From Alphaproteobacteria bacterium (GTDB lineage Bacteria > Pseudomonadota > Alphaproteobacteria > Paracaedibacterales > VGCI01): a DNA stretch of 64,000 nt. The notes under the pieces are model-generated. The model was not told the DNA's origin, did no database searches, and saw only the letters and a program-made list of their open reading frames with translations. Position 1 is the first letter of the stretch. The number at the start of each line of letters is the position of its first letter. Made by a program: the position numbers and the translations under genes. The stretch covers positions 18,154 through 82,153 of the forward strand of contig JAIESE010000042.1 in NCBI GenBank assembly GCA_019746225.1, read 5' to 3'. Positions 37,309 to 46,944 of the stretch are shown here, piece after piece.

Positions 37309-38013
37309 TTAAAACCTATACGCTGCGCCAATTTTTACTGTCCAATAGTTTTGCTTTACTGATTGGGCATAACCTGATCCTGCAGCGAAAGGAGGATTCG
37401 GTAAATTGAAAGCTTTCTTTGAGTTTCCATAAATTTCATAGCCTACATTTGCGAGCAACGATACATTTTGTGTTGCTGCATACTCAAAACCTACAGAAGG
37501 AACAAATCCAACTCTGGTTTTGCTTGCACTAACAGAAAACGGTGTATTTGGAACGCTTGCTTTTGTCTTGATATTTGAAATCCCAAGCCCTAGGCCCAAA
37601 TATACATGGTAGCGAGAACAAAAGATTTTACCAATCTGAATGTTAGGAATGAAGCTATAATTACGATGCGCATTGTTTACAAAGTCTGTGTTAAACAAAC
37701 GCACAGTAGCATTTGCGTTATTTGTTGTGTAAAGATTTCCCTCTAGAATTGCTGCCAATGTAATCCCATCGTTAAAAATTTGGCGATATCCACCAAAAAG
37801 CCCAAGTACTGCAGCAGTTTTGTTTGCTGACTTTTTACCTGTCTGACTTACACCAGGCGCAGATGCTGTCCCAGTAAAATCATGCTTCCCAAAAGATGCA
37901 CCAACATGGGCACCGACTAGCCATCCTGACTTGTAATGGCAACCTGTGTTTGCTTCTGTTACACCACAAAGTGCTGTTACGATTGATCCTAGAGCTACTG
38001 TTTTCTTTAGCAT
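37309..38013 (-). CDS. Outer membrane beta-barrel protein
   Basis: A 234-residue protein with a signal peptide (cleaved after TEA) and alternating amphipathic strands: GWLVGAHVGASFGKHDF, VLGLFGGYRQIF, YHVYLGLGLGISNIKTKASV, VSLLANVGYEIYG. It ends in KIGAAYRF, the aromatic C-terminal residue recognised by the BAM machinery. Size and style match OmpA-like or OmpW-like eight-strand barrels of the porin/surface-antigen type. The two Cys near the N-terminus (TGCHYK and LCG in the signal) are unusual. It marks the right end of the accessory island; proS follows at 38185. Confidence 0.82.
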   Translation of the reverse strand: MLKKTVALGSIVTALCGVTEANTGCHYKSGWLVGAHVGASFGKHDFTGTASAPGVSQTGKKSANKTAAVLGLFGGYRQIFNDGITLAAILEGNLYTTNNANATVRLFNTDFVNNAHRNYSFIPNIQIGKIFCSRYHVYLGLGLGISNIKTKASVPNTPFSVSASKTRVGFVPSVGFEYAATQNVSLLANVGYEIYGNSKKAFNLPNPPFAAGSGYAQSVKQNYWTVKIGAAYRF

Positions 38014-38184
38014 TTCTTGACTCCTTAAAGGTTTGACAATTCTATTAGTTCGATTTTATTGAACGTTCTTGCGTCCATTACTGGTTAAGTTACTCTAATA
38101 TTATTTCTCTAGGCAAGAGGGAAAATTAACCAAAAATTAATTTAGATTCATTAATGGGGAACTGTGATATATTTGTTTCATTTT

Positions 38185-39489
38185 TTAAGTCGCGGCAACG
38201 GGCTGGGAGCCACAAACTTTGTTCAAAGCATCCTCAAGAGACAGTTCTTCCCTTTGTCCAGTTTTGCGACACTTTACCTCAACCATCCCTGAATCCAGGG
38301 TTCGCGCTCCCACAATGATTTGCCAAGGCAGGCCGATCAGGTCCATGTCCGCAAATTTCGTGCCTGCCCGCTCATCCCGGTCGTCATAGAGCACTTCTAC
38401 GCCTTTTTTGCACATTGTGTGATAGAGGGTTTCCGCAATCGTTTCCACGCGTTTGTCATCCATCTTAAGATTCAGCAGACCCACCTTAAATGGCGCCACG
38501 GCCTCGGGCCATTTAATGCCTTGATCGTCATGATTTGCCTCAATGATAGCCGCAACGAGCCGTGACACCCCAATGCCATAGGACCCCATCTCTAGGGTAA
38601 TCATTTGCCCATCAGGCCCCGCAACTTTTGCTCCAAGGGGTTCTGAGTACTTCGTCCCGAAGTAGAAAATATGCCCTATCTCTATGCCCCGTGCCGTTTT
38701 GATCCGATCCGCAGGGATTGGGCAATTTGCAGGATCATGCTTTTCATCCGCAGCTGCATACAAACCAGACACATTATCTAATGTCATTTGCTCTAAAGTC
38801 AGATTATCAAAAGTTGCATCGTAATATATGGCGCTTTCCCCAGTTGGGGCAACAATTTGGAACTCATGACTCATGTCTCCACCAATGGCCCCGCTATCAG
38901 CCTTAACGGGAATCGCAGTCAAATCCATTCGTGCAAAAATACGCAAATAGGATTCAAAGATTCGTTCATAGGTCTTTTTCGCACTTTCAAAATCAAGATC
39001 AAATGAATAACCATCTTTCATCAAAAATTCACGACCCCTCATCACCCCAAAGCGTGGTCGAATTTCATCTCTAAATTTCCATTGAATTTGATACAACACT
39101 TGCGGAACCTGACGATAACTCTTCACGTATTGGTGAATGATGTCGGTTATAACCTCTTCATTTGTTGGACCGTATAGCATTTCCCGGTCATGACGATCTG
39201 TAATGCGAAGCATTTCCTTGCCATAATCGTCATATCGACCACTGGCACGCCACAGCTCAGCAGGTTGAATCGTCGACATCAAAACTTTATGACACCCAAT
39301 GCGATCTTGCTCTTCACATATGATTTTTTCAATCTTCTCCATAACCCGCAACCCCAGCGGCAACCATGTATATATCCCAGAAGTGGTTTGGTTCACCATC
39401 CCAGCTCTGAGCATAAGCCGATGAGAAGCAATCTGTGCCTCGGCTGGAACTTCTTTCAAGGTTGGCAAAAAGTATTTTGATAAACGCAT
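38185..39489 (-). CDS. proS: Prolyl-tRNA synthetase (short type)
   Basis: A 434-residue class II synthetase charging tRNA-Pro. It has the alphaproteobacterial architecture without the editing insertion: [20 protein letters not shown] near the start, class II motif 2 around [20 protein letters not shown], and motif 3 in [16 protein letters not shown]. The anticodon domain begins around [13 protein letters not shown] and includes [27 protein letters not shown] precedes the ATG. It follows lolC-lolD on the same strand by 80 bp, as often in alphaproteobacteria. Confidence 0.96.
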   Translation of the reverse strand: MRLSKYFLPTLKEVPAEAQIASHRLMLRAGMVNQTTSGIYTWLPLGLRVMEKIEKIICEEQDRIGCHKVLMSTIQPAELWRASGRYDDYGKEMLRITDRHDREMLYGPTNEEVITDIIHQYVKSYRQVPQVLYQIQWKFRDEIRPRFGVMRGREFLMKDGYSFDLDFESAKKTYERIFESYLRIFARMDLTAIPVKADSGAIGGDMSHEFQIVAPTGESAIYYDATFDNLTLEQMTLDNVSGLYAAADEKHDPANCPIPADRIKTARGIEIGHIFYFGTKYSEPLGAKVAGPDGQMITLEMGSYGIGVSRLVAAIIEANHDDQGIKWPEAVAPFKVGLLNLKMDDKRVETIAETLYHTMCKKGVEVLYDDRDERAGTKFADMDLIGLPWQIIVGARTLDSGMVEVKCRKTGQREELSLEDALNKVCGSQPVAAT

Positions 39490-39569
39490 GGAGTATTTTT
39501 CCTGTTATATATAAATTTATGTTCGAATGACAATTCTAGAGGGAAGCTCGTGAAATGGACGAAAGCCCC

Positions 39570-40247
39570 CTATCCCGAAATGAGCTTCCCATCAATCAAC
39601 TTCACCGATCGATCCATCTTGGCGGCTAATTCAAGGTTGTGTGTCGCAACCAAAGCCGCAAGGCCCGTATCTCGAACCAAGGTCACCATTTCATTAAAGA
39701 CGGATTCCGCCGTTGACATGTCCAAATTGCCCGTTGGCTCATCGGCTAACAGTATTTTAGGCTGATTCGCAATTGCCCGGGCAATGGCGACACGTTGCTG
39801 CTCGCCCCCCGATAACTTTTTGGGGCGATGATGTAAACGGTGGCTCAACCCCATTTTGTTTAACAGAAATTCAGCGCGTTCGATGCTTCTAGCGCGGGAT
39901 TGCCCTGCAATCAGACAGGGCAGCATGACATTCTCCAAAGCTGAGAATTCTTGAAGAAGAAAATGAAACTGATAAACAAACCCCGCAAACTCACGGCGTA
40001 ACGCTGTTCGCTCCGCATCCGTTAAATTATTGCAGTCCTTGCCATTCATCATGACCATCCCATCACTGGGCAACTCCAACAAGCCCGCAATTTGGAGCAA
40101 CGTCGTTTTCCCTGCGCCGCTCGGTCCAACAAGGGCGACTATCTCCCCAGGCGCAATTTTAAGATCAACCCCCCGCAACACATGGATTGTTTCCTCGCCT
40201 TGAACGAAGCTGCGCGTGACATTTTGCAATTCCAGAGCTTGTGTCAT
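39570..40247 (-). CDS. lolD: Lipoprotein-releasing ABC transporter ATP-binding protein
   Basis: A 225-residue ATPase of the LolCDE complex, which extracts outer-membrane-bound lipoproteins from the inner membrane. Walker A is GPSGAGKTT, the signature LSGGEQQRVAIARAIAN, Walker B ILLADEPTGNLD, and the H-loop LVATHNLELA. It overlaps lolC by ATGA. Its specific FVYQFHFLLQEFSALENVML segment (Q-loop with LPEF-like sequence) is typical of LolD within the MacB/LolD family. Confidence 0.95.
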   Translation of the reverse strand: MTQALELQNVTRSFVQGEETIHVLRGVDLKIAPGEIVALVGPSGAGKTTLLQIAGLLELPSDGMVMMNGKDCNNLTDAERTALRREFAGFVYQFHFLLQEFSALENVMLPCLIAGQSRARSIERAEFLLNKMGLSHRLHHRPKKLSGGEQQRVAIARAIANQPKILLADEPTGNLDMSTAESVFNEMVTLVRDTGLAALVATHNLELAAKMDRSVKLIDGKLISG

Positions 40248-41524
40248 TGTCGTAATGCCTCCACAGGATCAAGGCGAGCTGCCCGCCAGGATGGGTAAAG
40301 GGTTGCCAGGAACGACAAACCTAAAGCCATACAGATCGTAGCGGTAACATCGCCGCTATCCACTTTACATGGCATTTGGGTCAAGAAATAGATTTCTGCA
40401 TTAAACAATTCCATATCGAGCAAACTCTCTAGCCACCGACGAATCGACTCGATATTCATCGCAAACGCAAGGCCCCCAGCCACGCCCGTAAGGGTGCCCA
40501 ACACGCCAATGGTTGCGCCCGTTAAAAAGAATATTCGCAACACCGTCCCTCGGGTTGCCCCCATGGTTCGCATAATAGCAATATCCCTCATCTTGTCTTT
40601 TACCAACATGATCAACCCAGAAACAATGTTGAAAGCCGCGATCAGGATGATAAGTGTCAGGATGATGAACATCACGTTGCGCTCTACCTGAACCATTTGA
40701 AAAATGCTCGTACTGATATGCTTCCAGTCGTTGATCACAACCGAGTTCCCCAGGAGATGCTGTATTCCAAACCCATATTCGGCAACCAATTCGGGGTTAT
40801 CCACAAAAACCTCAATGACAGGGGATCCCCCCTTCTCGTTCCCTTGTTGACCAATCTTGAAGAAACTCATGGCCGTTTCAAGGGGCATGAAGATGATAGA
40901 TTTGTCATATTCATGAAACCCAACTTCAAAAACACCAACCAAAGTAACACTTTTCTGTCGGGGCATCGTCCCAAAAGCGGTCACGTTTCCTTGAGGACTT
41001 ACCAGGCTAAATCGATCTCCGATGCGCAACCCCAAATCCTCTGCAAGCCTGCGCCCCATTACAACATTATCGCTGAGGCGGCCTGGATCATCCGATTTTC
41101 CGAAAGAATCAAGGCTCCCAGCCTTCATATTTTTCGAAATCATGCCTCGCGATTCAAGATCTTTCTTTCGAATGCCATGAACAATGGCCCCTCGGGCTTG
41201 AGATTGGAACATCACCATGGCCTGCTGAGCCACCACAGGCATAACAGATTGCACACCTGCTACCTTTCGGACTTTTTCGGCTACCTCATCGAAATCCGTC
41301 AATCCCCCATTAACTCCCTGAAGGGTGATATGTCCATTCATTCCGATAATGCGGGTTAAAAGTTCTTGGCGAAATCCATTCATAACAGACATGACAATTA
41401 TAAGGGTTGCCACGCCCAAAACGATCCCTACAAAGGAAAATCCCGCGATGACAGAAATAAACCCTTCCTGGCGGGGGGACCGCAAATAACGATACGCAAT
41501 CATCCGTTCAAATAAGGAAAACAT
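40244..41524 (-). CDS. Lipoprotein-releasing ABC transporter permease (LolC/E)
   Basis: A 426-residue permease with one N-terminal membrane helix, a large periplasmic domain (~50-270) and three C-terminal helices. The signatures FERMIAYRYLRSPRQEGFIS at the start and GVATLIIVMSVMNGFRQELL are diagnostic for LolC/LolE. The C-terminal FtsX domain includes IMRTMGATRGTVLRIFFLTG. A single permease paired with LolD suggests a LolF-like homodimer as in many non-enteric bacteria. The frame opens at a GTG (41533), but the ATG at 41524 is taken. It overlaps lolD by 4 nt. Confidence 0.93.
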   Translation of the reverse strand: MFSLFERMIAYRYLRSPRQEGFISVIAGFSFVGIVLGVATLIIVMSVMNGFRQELLTRIIGMNGHITLQGVNGGLTDFDEVAEKVRKVAGVQSVMPVVAQQAMVMFQSQARGAIVHGIRKKDLESRGMISKNMKAGSLDSFGKSDDPGRLSDNVVMGRRLAEDLGLRIGDRFSLVSPQGNVTAFGTMPRQKSVTLVGVFEVGFHEYDKSIIFMPLETAMSFFKIGQQGNEKGGSPVIEVFVDNPELVAEYGFGIQHLLGNSVVINDWKHISTSIFQMVQVERNVMFIILTLIILIAAFNIVSGLIMLVKDKMRDIAIMRTMGATRGTVLRIFFLTGATIGVLGTLTGVAGGLAFAMNIESIRRWLESLLDMELFNAEIYFLTQMPCKVDSGDVTATICMALGLSFLATLYPSWRAARLDPVEALRQ

Positions 41525-41597
41525 GTTCAACACTTTAAAAATTTGCCTATAATTTAATATCTATCACAATGGATGTCTTTGGGGTATCCCCATTCTT

Positions 41598-42707
41598 CTA
41601 AAGTGGTAAAGATTCAACCCCTTCCCTTAACACATCATCCCACATTTGAAGAACAGACTCCTCCCGATAGCGATCGGGCAATGTTATGGCGCCTTTGGAA
41701 AGAACAAGACGTTGGGGAGCATCTTCTATTAATTCCCTCAAAAGTCTTGTAAGCTGTGGTAAATCTCCCACTCCAAAGAGGCGCCCATCAACCCCATCTC
41801 TCACAATATCAACATTTCCTGAACAATTTGAGGCGATAACCGGCAAGCCTATCGCCATGGCCTCACATAAGGCATTTGGGAATCCCTCATAATGAGAAGG
41901 AAAAGCAAACAGATCTGCTTCATAAAGCACCGTCTCGATGTCACGGACAACGCCTGGAAGAAATACAACCTTAGAAAGACCAAGGTTATGGATCAGCGCT
42001 TCCAGGATGGTGCGTTCACCCCCTTCCCCATATATGGTGAGCGTCAATTCAGGATTGCGGCCCACAATCTTAGAAAAGGCTGTTATGAGTGTGCTAAATC
42101 CTTTGTTCGGGCACAAGCGTCCGACAGAAATGATTTTGTGAACCGGCTTTAAAATATCAGCCGTGCTCTTTTGTCTCTTTGGTCTCTTGACGGTGTTGGG
42201 GATAATGGCCTTTTTTTCAGATAATAAATACGAAAAACAATCGTTAGCAGAGTGCGTTTGTGTGATAACCTTAGACGCCCACGGATAGGTTAAGGTTCGT
42301 AGTTTTTTGTAAAATTCGGGAATTTGATGATGGAATGGATGGGTTCGTTCGGAAACAATAACAGGTATCCTGAGCTTTCGTGTGGCAAGAAGGGTCGTCA
42401 TATTCATCACATCAATAAACGAAACAACGATATTTGGCTTTAAAGTCTTCACGGTTTGGCGAATTTTTAAAATACGTTTTATTATATTAATGAAGCGAAC
42501 AATAAACGAAGCATCTTCCGTCGTCTTTTGATCGAGATATATTAACTGAATATCAGGATGAAGTGGGTACGTTGGGGGGTGATCAGAAGCCCCCAATGTG
42601 ATGAGAGATATTTTGTACCCCCGAGAGATCCACGCATTTGCCAATTCGGACAAGACACGTTCCGCGCCTCCGGTCTCAAGAGAAGAAATGATGAGAGCAA
42701 TATGCAT
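41598..42707 (-). CDS. Glycosyltransferase family 4 protein
   Basis: A 369-residue GT-B fold enzyme. The N-terminal domain starts IALIISSLETGGAERVLSEL, the glycine-rich acceptor-side loop of GT4. The C-terminal domain has ISVGRLCPNKGFSTLITAF, VFLPGVVRDIETVLYEADLF and the E-x7-E donor site in AFPSHYEGFPNALCEAMAIG LPVIAS. It resembles enzymes that build lipopolysaccharide or exopolysaccharide by retaining transfer from a nucleotide sugar. It is a single gene between lolC and cmk, so the acceptor is unknown. AAGGG precedes the ATG. Confidence 0.88.
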   Translation of the reverse strand: MHIALIISSLETGGAERVLSELANAWISRGYKISLITLGASDHPPTYPLHPDIQLIYLDQKTTEDASFIVRFINIIKRILKIRQTVKTLKPNIVVSFIDVMNMTTLLATRKLRIPVIVSERTHPFHHQIPEFYKKLRTLTYPWASKVITQTHSANDCFSYLLSEKKAIIPNTVKRPKRQKSTADILKPVHKIISVGRLCPNKGFSTLITAFSKIVGRNPELTLTIYGEGGERTILEALIHNLGLSKVVFLPGVVRDIETVLYEADLFAFPSHYEGFPNALCEAMAIGLPVIASNCSGNVDIVRDGVDGRLFGVGDLPQLTRLLRELIEDAPQRLVLSKGAITLPDRYREESVLQMWDDVLREGVESLPL

Positions 42708-42884
42708 GTATGAACCCTTAGAGTGTAATTATAATAGAGCATAGAGATGAAGGAATTTCAACGATATACCCGCATCACGATTATATCGAGTTTCAGGCAA
42801 CTTGTATGAAAAGATGGATTCACCACCAAATTTTATGGTAATACATAAAAAAATGAAAAAGAACCGTACAGTTAAAGGAAGTCG

Positions 42885-43541
42885 ATGATTATTGCCGTAG
42901 ATGGTCCTGCAGGGGCAGGTAAGGGTACCATTTCTGAATATTTAGCCATGAAATTTGACCTGATGTATTTAGATACAGGGTTGCTCTTCCGCGCTCTGGC
43001 TAAAGCAGTTCTTAAAGAAGGAATTAATCCGACCCATCGAGAAGCTGTTGCTCGTATTGCCCGGACGATACAAGTGAGTGACATCGATGATCCAGATTTG
43101 CGGGGGGAAGACATTGCTGCCGTTGCCTCGCAAGTAGCCGTGATAGAGGAAGTCAGGCAAGTCCTGACAGACCTTCAAAGACAATTTTGCCGTTCTGTCA
43201 AAGCTCCCTATAAAGGAGCTATTTTAGACGGGCGTGATATTGGAACGGTAATTTGCCCTGATGCCACCTGTAAACTGTTTGTAACCGCCCGTCCTGAGAT
43301 CCGCAATAAGCGCCGGCTTTTAGAGACACAAATGAGTTCAGACGCGACCAAAGAGGTAGAATCGGTCATTTCTCAAAAGATCGCTGAACGCGACAGCCGT
43401 GATTCAACAAGGAAAATTGCCCCTTTGACACCGGCTCCAGATGCCATTATAATTGATACATCAGACTTGACAATTGATGAAGCATGTACTAAAGCGGCAT
43501 TATATGTTGCTGAATGTTGCATGAAAATTGAAGAGCGATAG
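42885..43541 (+). CDS. cmk: Cytidylate kinase
   Basis: A 218-residue P-loop kinase that phosphorylates CMP and dCMP. It opens with IIAVDGPAGAGKGTISEYLA (Walker A with GPAGAGKGT), then the acceptor site LDTGLLFRALAKAVLKEG and the family motif ILDGRDIGTVICPDATCKLF. The LID-like segment follows with AERDSRDSTRKIAPLTPAPD and IDTSDLTIDEA near the C-terminus. AAGGAAG precedes the ATG. The pairing with rpsA 48 bp downstream is a conserved proteobacterial arrangement. Confidence 0.96.
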   Translation: MIIAVDGPAGAGKGTISEYLAMKFDLMYLDTGLLFRALAKAVLKEGINPTHREAVARIARTIQVSDIDDPDLRGEDIAAVASQVAVIEEVRQVLTDLQRQFCRSVKAPYKGAILDGRDIGTVICPDATCKLFVTARPEIRNKRRLLETQMSSDATKEVESVISQKIAERDSRDSTRKIAPLTPAPDAIIIDTSDLTIDEACTKAALYVAECCMKIEER

Positions 43542-43589
43542 GCGCTCATATTAACCTCTAACTGTTTTTTTAAGGATTTAACCATTAAC

Positions 43590-45464
43590 ATGACAAAAAC
43601 ATCATCCAAAGACAACACATCAAACATCCCCTCCTCTACCGAAGATTTTGCAACCCTCCTTGAAGATTCCTTATCAGGCAAGACGAGCTTTGAGGGAAGC
43701 GTTGTAAAGGGCCTTATTGTTGGAATTCACAATGACATTGCTATTATTGACGTCGGTTTAAAGTCCGAAGGTCGCGTGCCCATGAAGGAATTCACAGGCC
43801 ATGGCCGGACCGTGGAGCTTCGCATTGGAGACACTGTTGATGTGTATGTTGAACGCATGGAAGACAAAAATGGGGAAGCCCTCTTAAGCGTTGAGAAAGC
43901 GCGTCGTGAAGCAGTTTGGGGTGAACTCGATAAATCCTACCAAGATGGTATTCTTGTAAATGGTGTTATCTTTGGAAAGGTTAAGGGAGGTTTCGCTGTT
44001 GATTTGGATGGCGCTGTTGCCTTCTTGCCTGGCAGCCAAGTTGATATCCGACCCATTCGCGATATCACGCCCTTGATGAATATCGTTCAACCGTTCAAAC
44101 TTTTAAAAATGGATAAGGCGCGCAGCAACATCGTTGTTTCTCGCCGTTCTGTGCTTGAGGAAACAAGAGCTGAAGCCCGCACTGAGTTGGTTTCAAACTT
44201 ATCCGAAGGTCAGATCCTAACAGGAGCTGTGAAGAATATTACGGACTATGGTGCCTTTATCGATCTCGGGGGCGTTGATGGCTTACTTCACGTAACAGAC
44301 ATATCCTGGCGTCGTATTAATCACCCAAGCGACATTTTAAAGGTTGGCGAGAACATTCAAGTTCAAGTCATTCGCTTTAACAAGGAAAATCAACGCATTT
44401 CGTTGGGTATGAAGCAGCTGGAAGAAGATCCATGGAAGGGTGTTGAAGAACGCTACGTCATCGGCGGCCGCCGCAAGGGTATTGTTACAAATGTAACTGA
44501 CTATGGGGCATTCATTGAACTAGAACCCGCTGTTGAAGGACTTATTTACGTAACAGAAATGAGCTGGACAAAGAAGAATATTCATCCAGGCAAGATTCTT
44601 TCAACAAGCCAAGAAGTTGAAGTCCAAGTCTTGGATGTAGATATGAATAAACGCCGTATTAGCCTTGGTTTGAAACAATGCCAAGAAAATCCATGGCAGA
44701 AATTCAAAGATACACATCCAATCGGGGACATCTTAGAAGGTGAAGTTAAGAATATTACGGAATTTGGTTTATTCGTTGGTGTCGCCCATGATCTCGACGG
44801 CATGGTTCACTTAACCGATTTGTCTTGGTCTAAATCTGGCGAAGAAGCCTTATCTGAATACAAGAAAGGTCAAATGATCAAGGTAAAGGTTCTTGATATT
44901 GATGCGGAAAAAGAGCGTATCAGCCTTGGCGTGAAACAACTTGAGAAGGATTCCTTTGCCACAAGCTCGACAGGGCTCAAAAAAGGGGATATCGTAACGG
45001 GCACCATTTCAGCCGTTCTTGACAAGGGAATTGAAGTTGATCTCGAAGGTGGCCTTGTTGGCTCAATCCGAAAAGCTGACTTGTCCCGTGATCGCGACTG
45101 GCAACGTCCAGATCGATTTGCTGTCGGTGAGAAAGTTGATGCTAAAATAGCCTCCATTGATCGCGCAACACGCAAGGTTATTATGTCCATTAAAGCCAGA
45201 GAAATTGACGAAGAAAAGCAAGTCATGTCTGAGTTTGGCTCTTCTGATAGCGGTGCAAGTCTCGGAGACATCTTGGGCGCGGCAATGAGCAAAGCAAAAG
45301 CAAAAGCCAAAGAGGCTGACTCAGCTCCTAAGAAGGCTGAAGCAGCTCCTAAAAAGGCGGCAAAAGCACCATCAAACGATGAAGCCCCCAAAGAAAAAGC
45401 AGCAGCAAAGAAAGCTCCTGCAGAGAAAAAGCCTGCCGCAAAAAAGGCTGCTCCTAAAAAATAA
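43590..45464 (+). CDS. rpsA: 30S ribosomal protein S1
   Basis: A 624-residue protein with six S1 OB-fold domains (about residues 35-105, 119-185, 205-273, 290-360, 377-447, 463-530). Domains 3-6 carry the repeated NITDYGAFIDLGGVDGLLHV pattern. S1 brings mRNA to the 30S subunit, especially where ribosome binding sites are weak. From ~545 on a low-complexity tail of Ala and Lys (KAKAKAKEADSAPKK and similar) replaces the ordinary end. Such tails occur in some alphaproteobacterial S1 proteins; the codon-level repetition hints at slippage. It lies downstream of cmk. Confidence 0.95.
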   Translation: MTKTSSKDNTSNIPSSTEDFATLLEDSLSGKTSFEGSVVKGLIVGIHNDIAIIDVGLKSEGRVPMKEFTGHGRTVELRIGDTVDVYVERMEDKNGEALLSVEKARREAVWGELDKSYQDGILVNGVIFGKVKGGFAVDLDGAVAFLPGSQVDIRPIRDITPLMNIVQPFKLLKMDKARSNIVVSRRSVLEETRAEARTELVSNLSEGQILTGAVKNITDYGAFIDLGGVDGLLHVTDISWRRINHPSDILKVGENIQVQVIRFNKENQRISLGMKQLEEDPWKGVEERYVIGGRRKGIVTNVTDYGAFIELEPAVEGLIYVTEMSWTKKNIHPGKILSTSQEVEVQVLDVDMNKRRISLGLKQCQENPWQKFKDTHPIGDILEGEVKNITEFGLFVGVAHDLDGMVHLTDLSWSKSGEEALSEYKKGQMIKVKVLDIDAEKERISLGVKQLEKDSFATSSTGLKKGDIVTGTISAVLDKGIEVDLEGGLVGSIRKADLSRDRDWQRPDRFAVGEKVDAKIASIDRATRKVIMSIKAREIDEEKQVMSEFGSSDSGASLGDILGAAMSKAKAKAKEADSAPKKAEAAPKKAAKAPSNDEAPKEKAAAKKAPAEKKPAAKKAAPKK

Positions 45465-45491
45465 GGGTATGCTTAACTCTTAATGTATTTT

Positions 45492-45548
45492 ACCTCTCGC
45501 CAAGCCCAAGTATACCCCACAAGGGTGGTCAAGGGTCACGCGAGAGGT
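45492..45548. other. Hairpin-forming region after rpsA
   Basis: ACCTCTCG (45492-45499) and CGAGAGGT (45541-45548) enclose about 40 nt with an inner ACCC/GGGT pairing. No T-run follows, so it is a possible structured 3' end or attenuator rather than a clear terminator. Confidence 0.4.
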
Positions 45549-45639
45549 TAAAATGCAAATTTATATATGTATTTCAATCCCTCCTATCTATTTTCACTCT
45601 ATTTGCTAAACTGATCGTGACTATACCTAATTGTAGGAG

Positions 45640-46293
45640 ATGATTATGCTCGACCCGTACCTTAGAAAACTCATCGATCCCCATATGAAGACTGCTGGCA
45701 AATACCTTGCAGAACTTGGCATCGCTCCCAACACGATGACGCTCCTTGGCTTTGGCTTCGGTCTCTTGGCTATGGGAGCCATTGTGCAACATCAGTACAC
45801 AATTGCAGCATGTTTGATTGCTCTCAATCGACTCCTTGATGGCTTGGACGGGGCCATTGCCCGAATCACCGCACCCAGTGATTTTGGAGGTGTATTGGAC
45901 ATCGTTTGTGACTTTATCATTTATTCCGGTATCGTCTTTGCTTTTGGTATAAGCGCCCCTGAGAGCCTGTTTTATGCAACCTATCTTATATTTAGTTTTA
46001 TTGGTCCTATAACAACGTTTCTAACCTACGCTATCATTGCTGCAAAGAGACAGGTTCATTCAACCAAACGCGGCATAAAGTCATTTTATCACTTAGGTGG
46101 CCTTTGTGAAGGTACGGAGACCACCACTGTCCTGTTGTTGATATGCCTTATCCCTGAAACCTTTGAGTGGGCTTGCATCATCTATGGTGGATTGTGCTGG
46201 ATTACAACCTTTGGACGTCTTTATCGATCCTGGGTTGATTTTGAAGAGATTCACTTACCGCTTGCTGAGCCTCTTATAAAGAATCGGCAGTAA
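45640..46293 (+). CDS. CDP-alcohol phosphatidyltransferase family protein
   Basis: A 217-residue membrane enzyme with about five hydrophobic helices. The catalytic signature DGLDGAIARIT(x)8 GxxxD with three further Asp (DFGGVLDIVCDF) is intact: D-G-x2-D-G-x2-A-R-x8-G-x3-D-x3-D. Such enzymes join a CDP-activated lipid to an alcohol (inositol, glycerol phosphate, serine or others); the acceptor cannot be told from sequence. Its 3' end overlaps the convergent TVP38 gene by 39 nt. AGGAG precedes the ATG. Confidence 0.9.
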   Translation: MIMLDPYLRKLIDPHMKTAGKYLAELGIAPNTMTLLGFGFGLLAMGAIVQHQYTIAACLIALNRLLDGLDGAIARITAPSDFGGVLDIVCDFIIYSGIVFAFGISAPESLFYATYLIFSFIGPITTFLTYAIIAAKRQVHSTKRGIKSFYHLGGLCEGTETTTVLLLICLIPETFEWACIIYGGLCWITTFGRLYRSWVDFEEIHLPLAEPLIKNRQ

Positions 46294-46944
46294 AGACAAA
46301 ACCCCGAGCCCGCCTAGAGCTAACAGTACCTTCGGCTGAATAACAATTTGTGGCGTCAATTGAGAGGTTGAAATGACTTCTTTCAACGCATTCCCAATGG
46401 ATACATAAATGAACGATCCCGGTATAATCCCAAAGAAAGTTGCGATCACGAATTCTTTCAGCTTCATTTGAAAAAAAGCAGCAACGAGGTTAATGGCCAC
46501 AAATGGAAAAATGGGGATCAGTCGCAACGTTAACAAATAGTAAAAGGCATCTTTTTGAAACCCCGCCTTCATTTTCTTTAACCACAGTCCAGCTCTCTTA
46601 AGAAGCAAATCTTGAGAAGCCATCTTTGCACTGACGAACAAAATAGTTGCCCCGATTGTTGCCGATATCACAACCAACGCTGTGCCCAAAATCTGTCCGA
46701 ATAAATATCCCCCACAAAGTGTCATTAAGGTAGCCCCGGGAATGGAAAGCCCGACAACGGCAATATAAATTCCCATATAAAGAGCAAGAGCCCTTATGGG
46801 ATAAAGAGAAATATAGGCATTGAGCTCAAGATGGTGGAGTCGAAGCTGCTCTAGGCTCAAATATTGATGAAGCCCAAATGCCCAGACAACAAGGGCACAT
46901 CCTACGATAATGAGAAGAGGCAGATATCTCTTTATCTTCTTCAT
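46255..46944 (-). CDS. TVP38/TMEM64 family membrane protein (SNARE-associated/DedA superfamily)
   Basis: A 229-residue protein with five or six membrane helices and the family core GLSIPGATLMTLCGGYLFGQ, then the G-x-V/I-x-x-x-x-A-T-x-G segment VVISATIGATILFVSA and the LRLIPIFPFVAINLVAAFF motif with the conserved RLxPxxPF. The family may scramble or flip lipids. It is last in the operon msrB-msrA-oxidoreductase and overlaps the oxidoreductase gene by ATGA, a gene pair often seen together (mercuric-reductase-like protein with TVP38). Confidence 0.9.
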   Translation of the reverse strand: MKKIKRYLPLLIIVGCALVVWAFGLHQYLSLEQLRLHHLELNAYISLYPIRALALYMGIYIAVVGLSIPGATLMTLCGGYLFGQILGTALVVISATIGATILFVSAKMASQDLLLKRAGLWLKKMKAGFQKDAFYYLLTLRLIPIFPFVAINLVAAFFQMKLKEFVIATFFGIIPGSFIYVSIGNALKEVISTSQLTPQIVIQPKVLLALGGLGVLSLLPILYKRLSKR

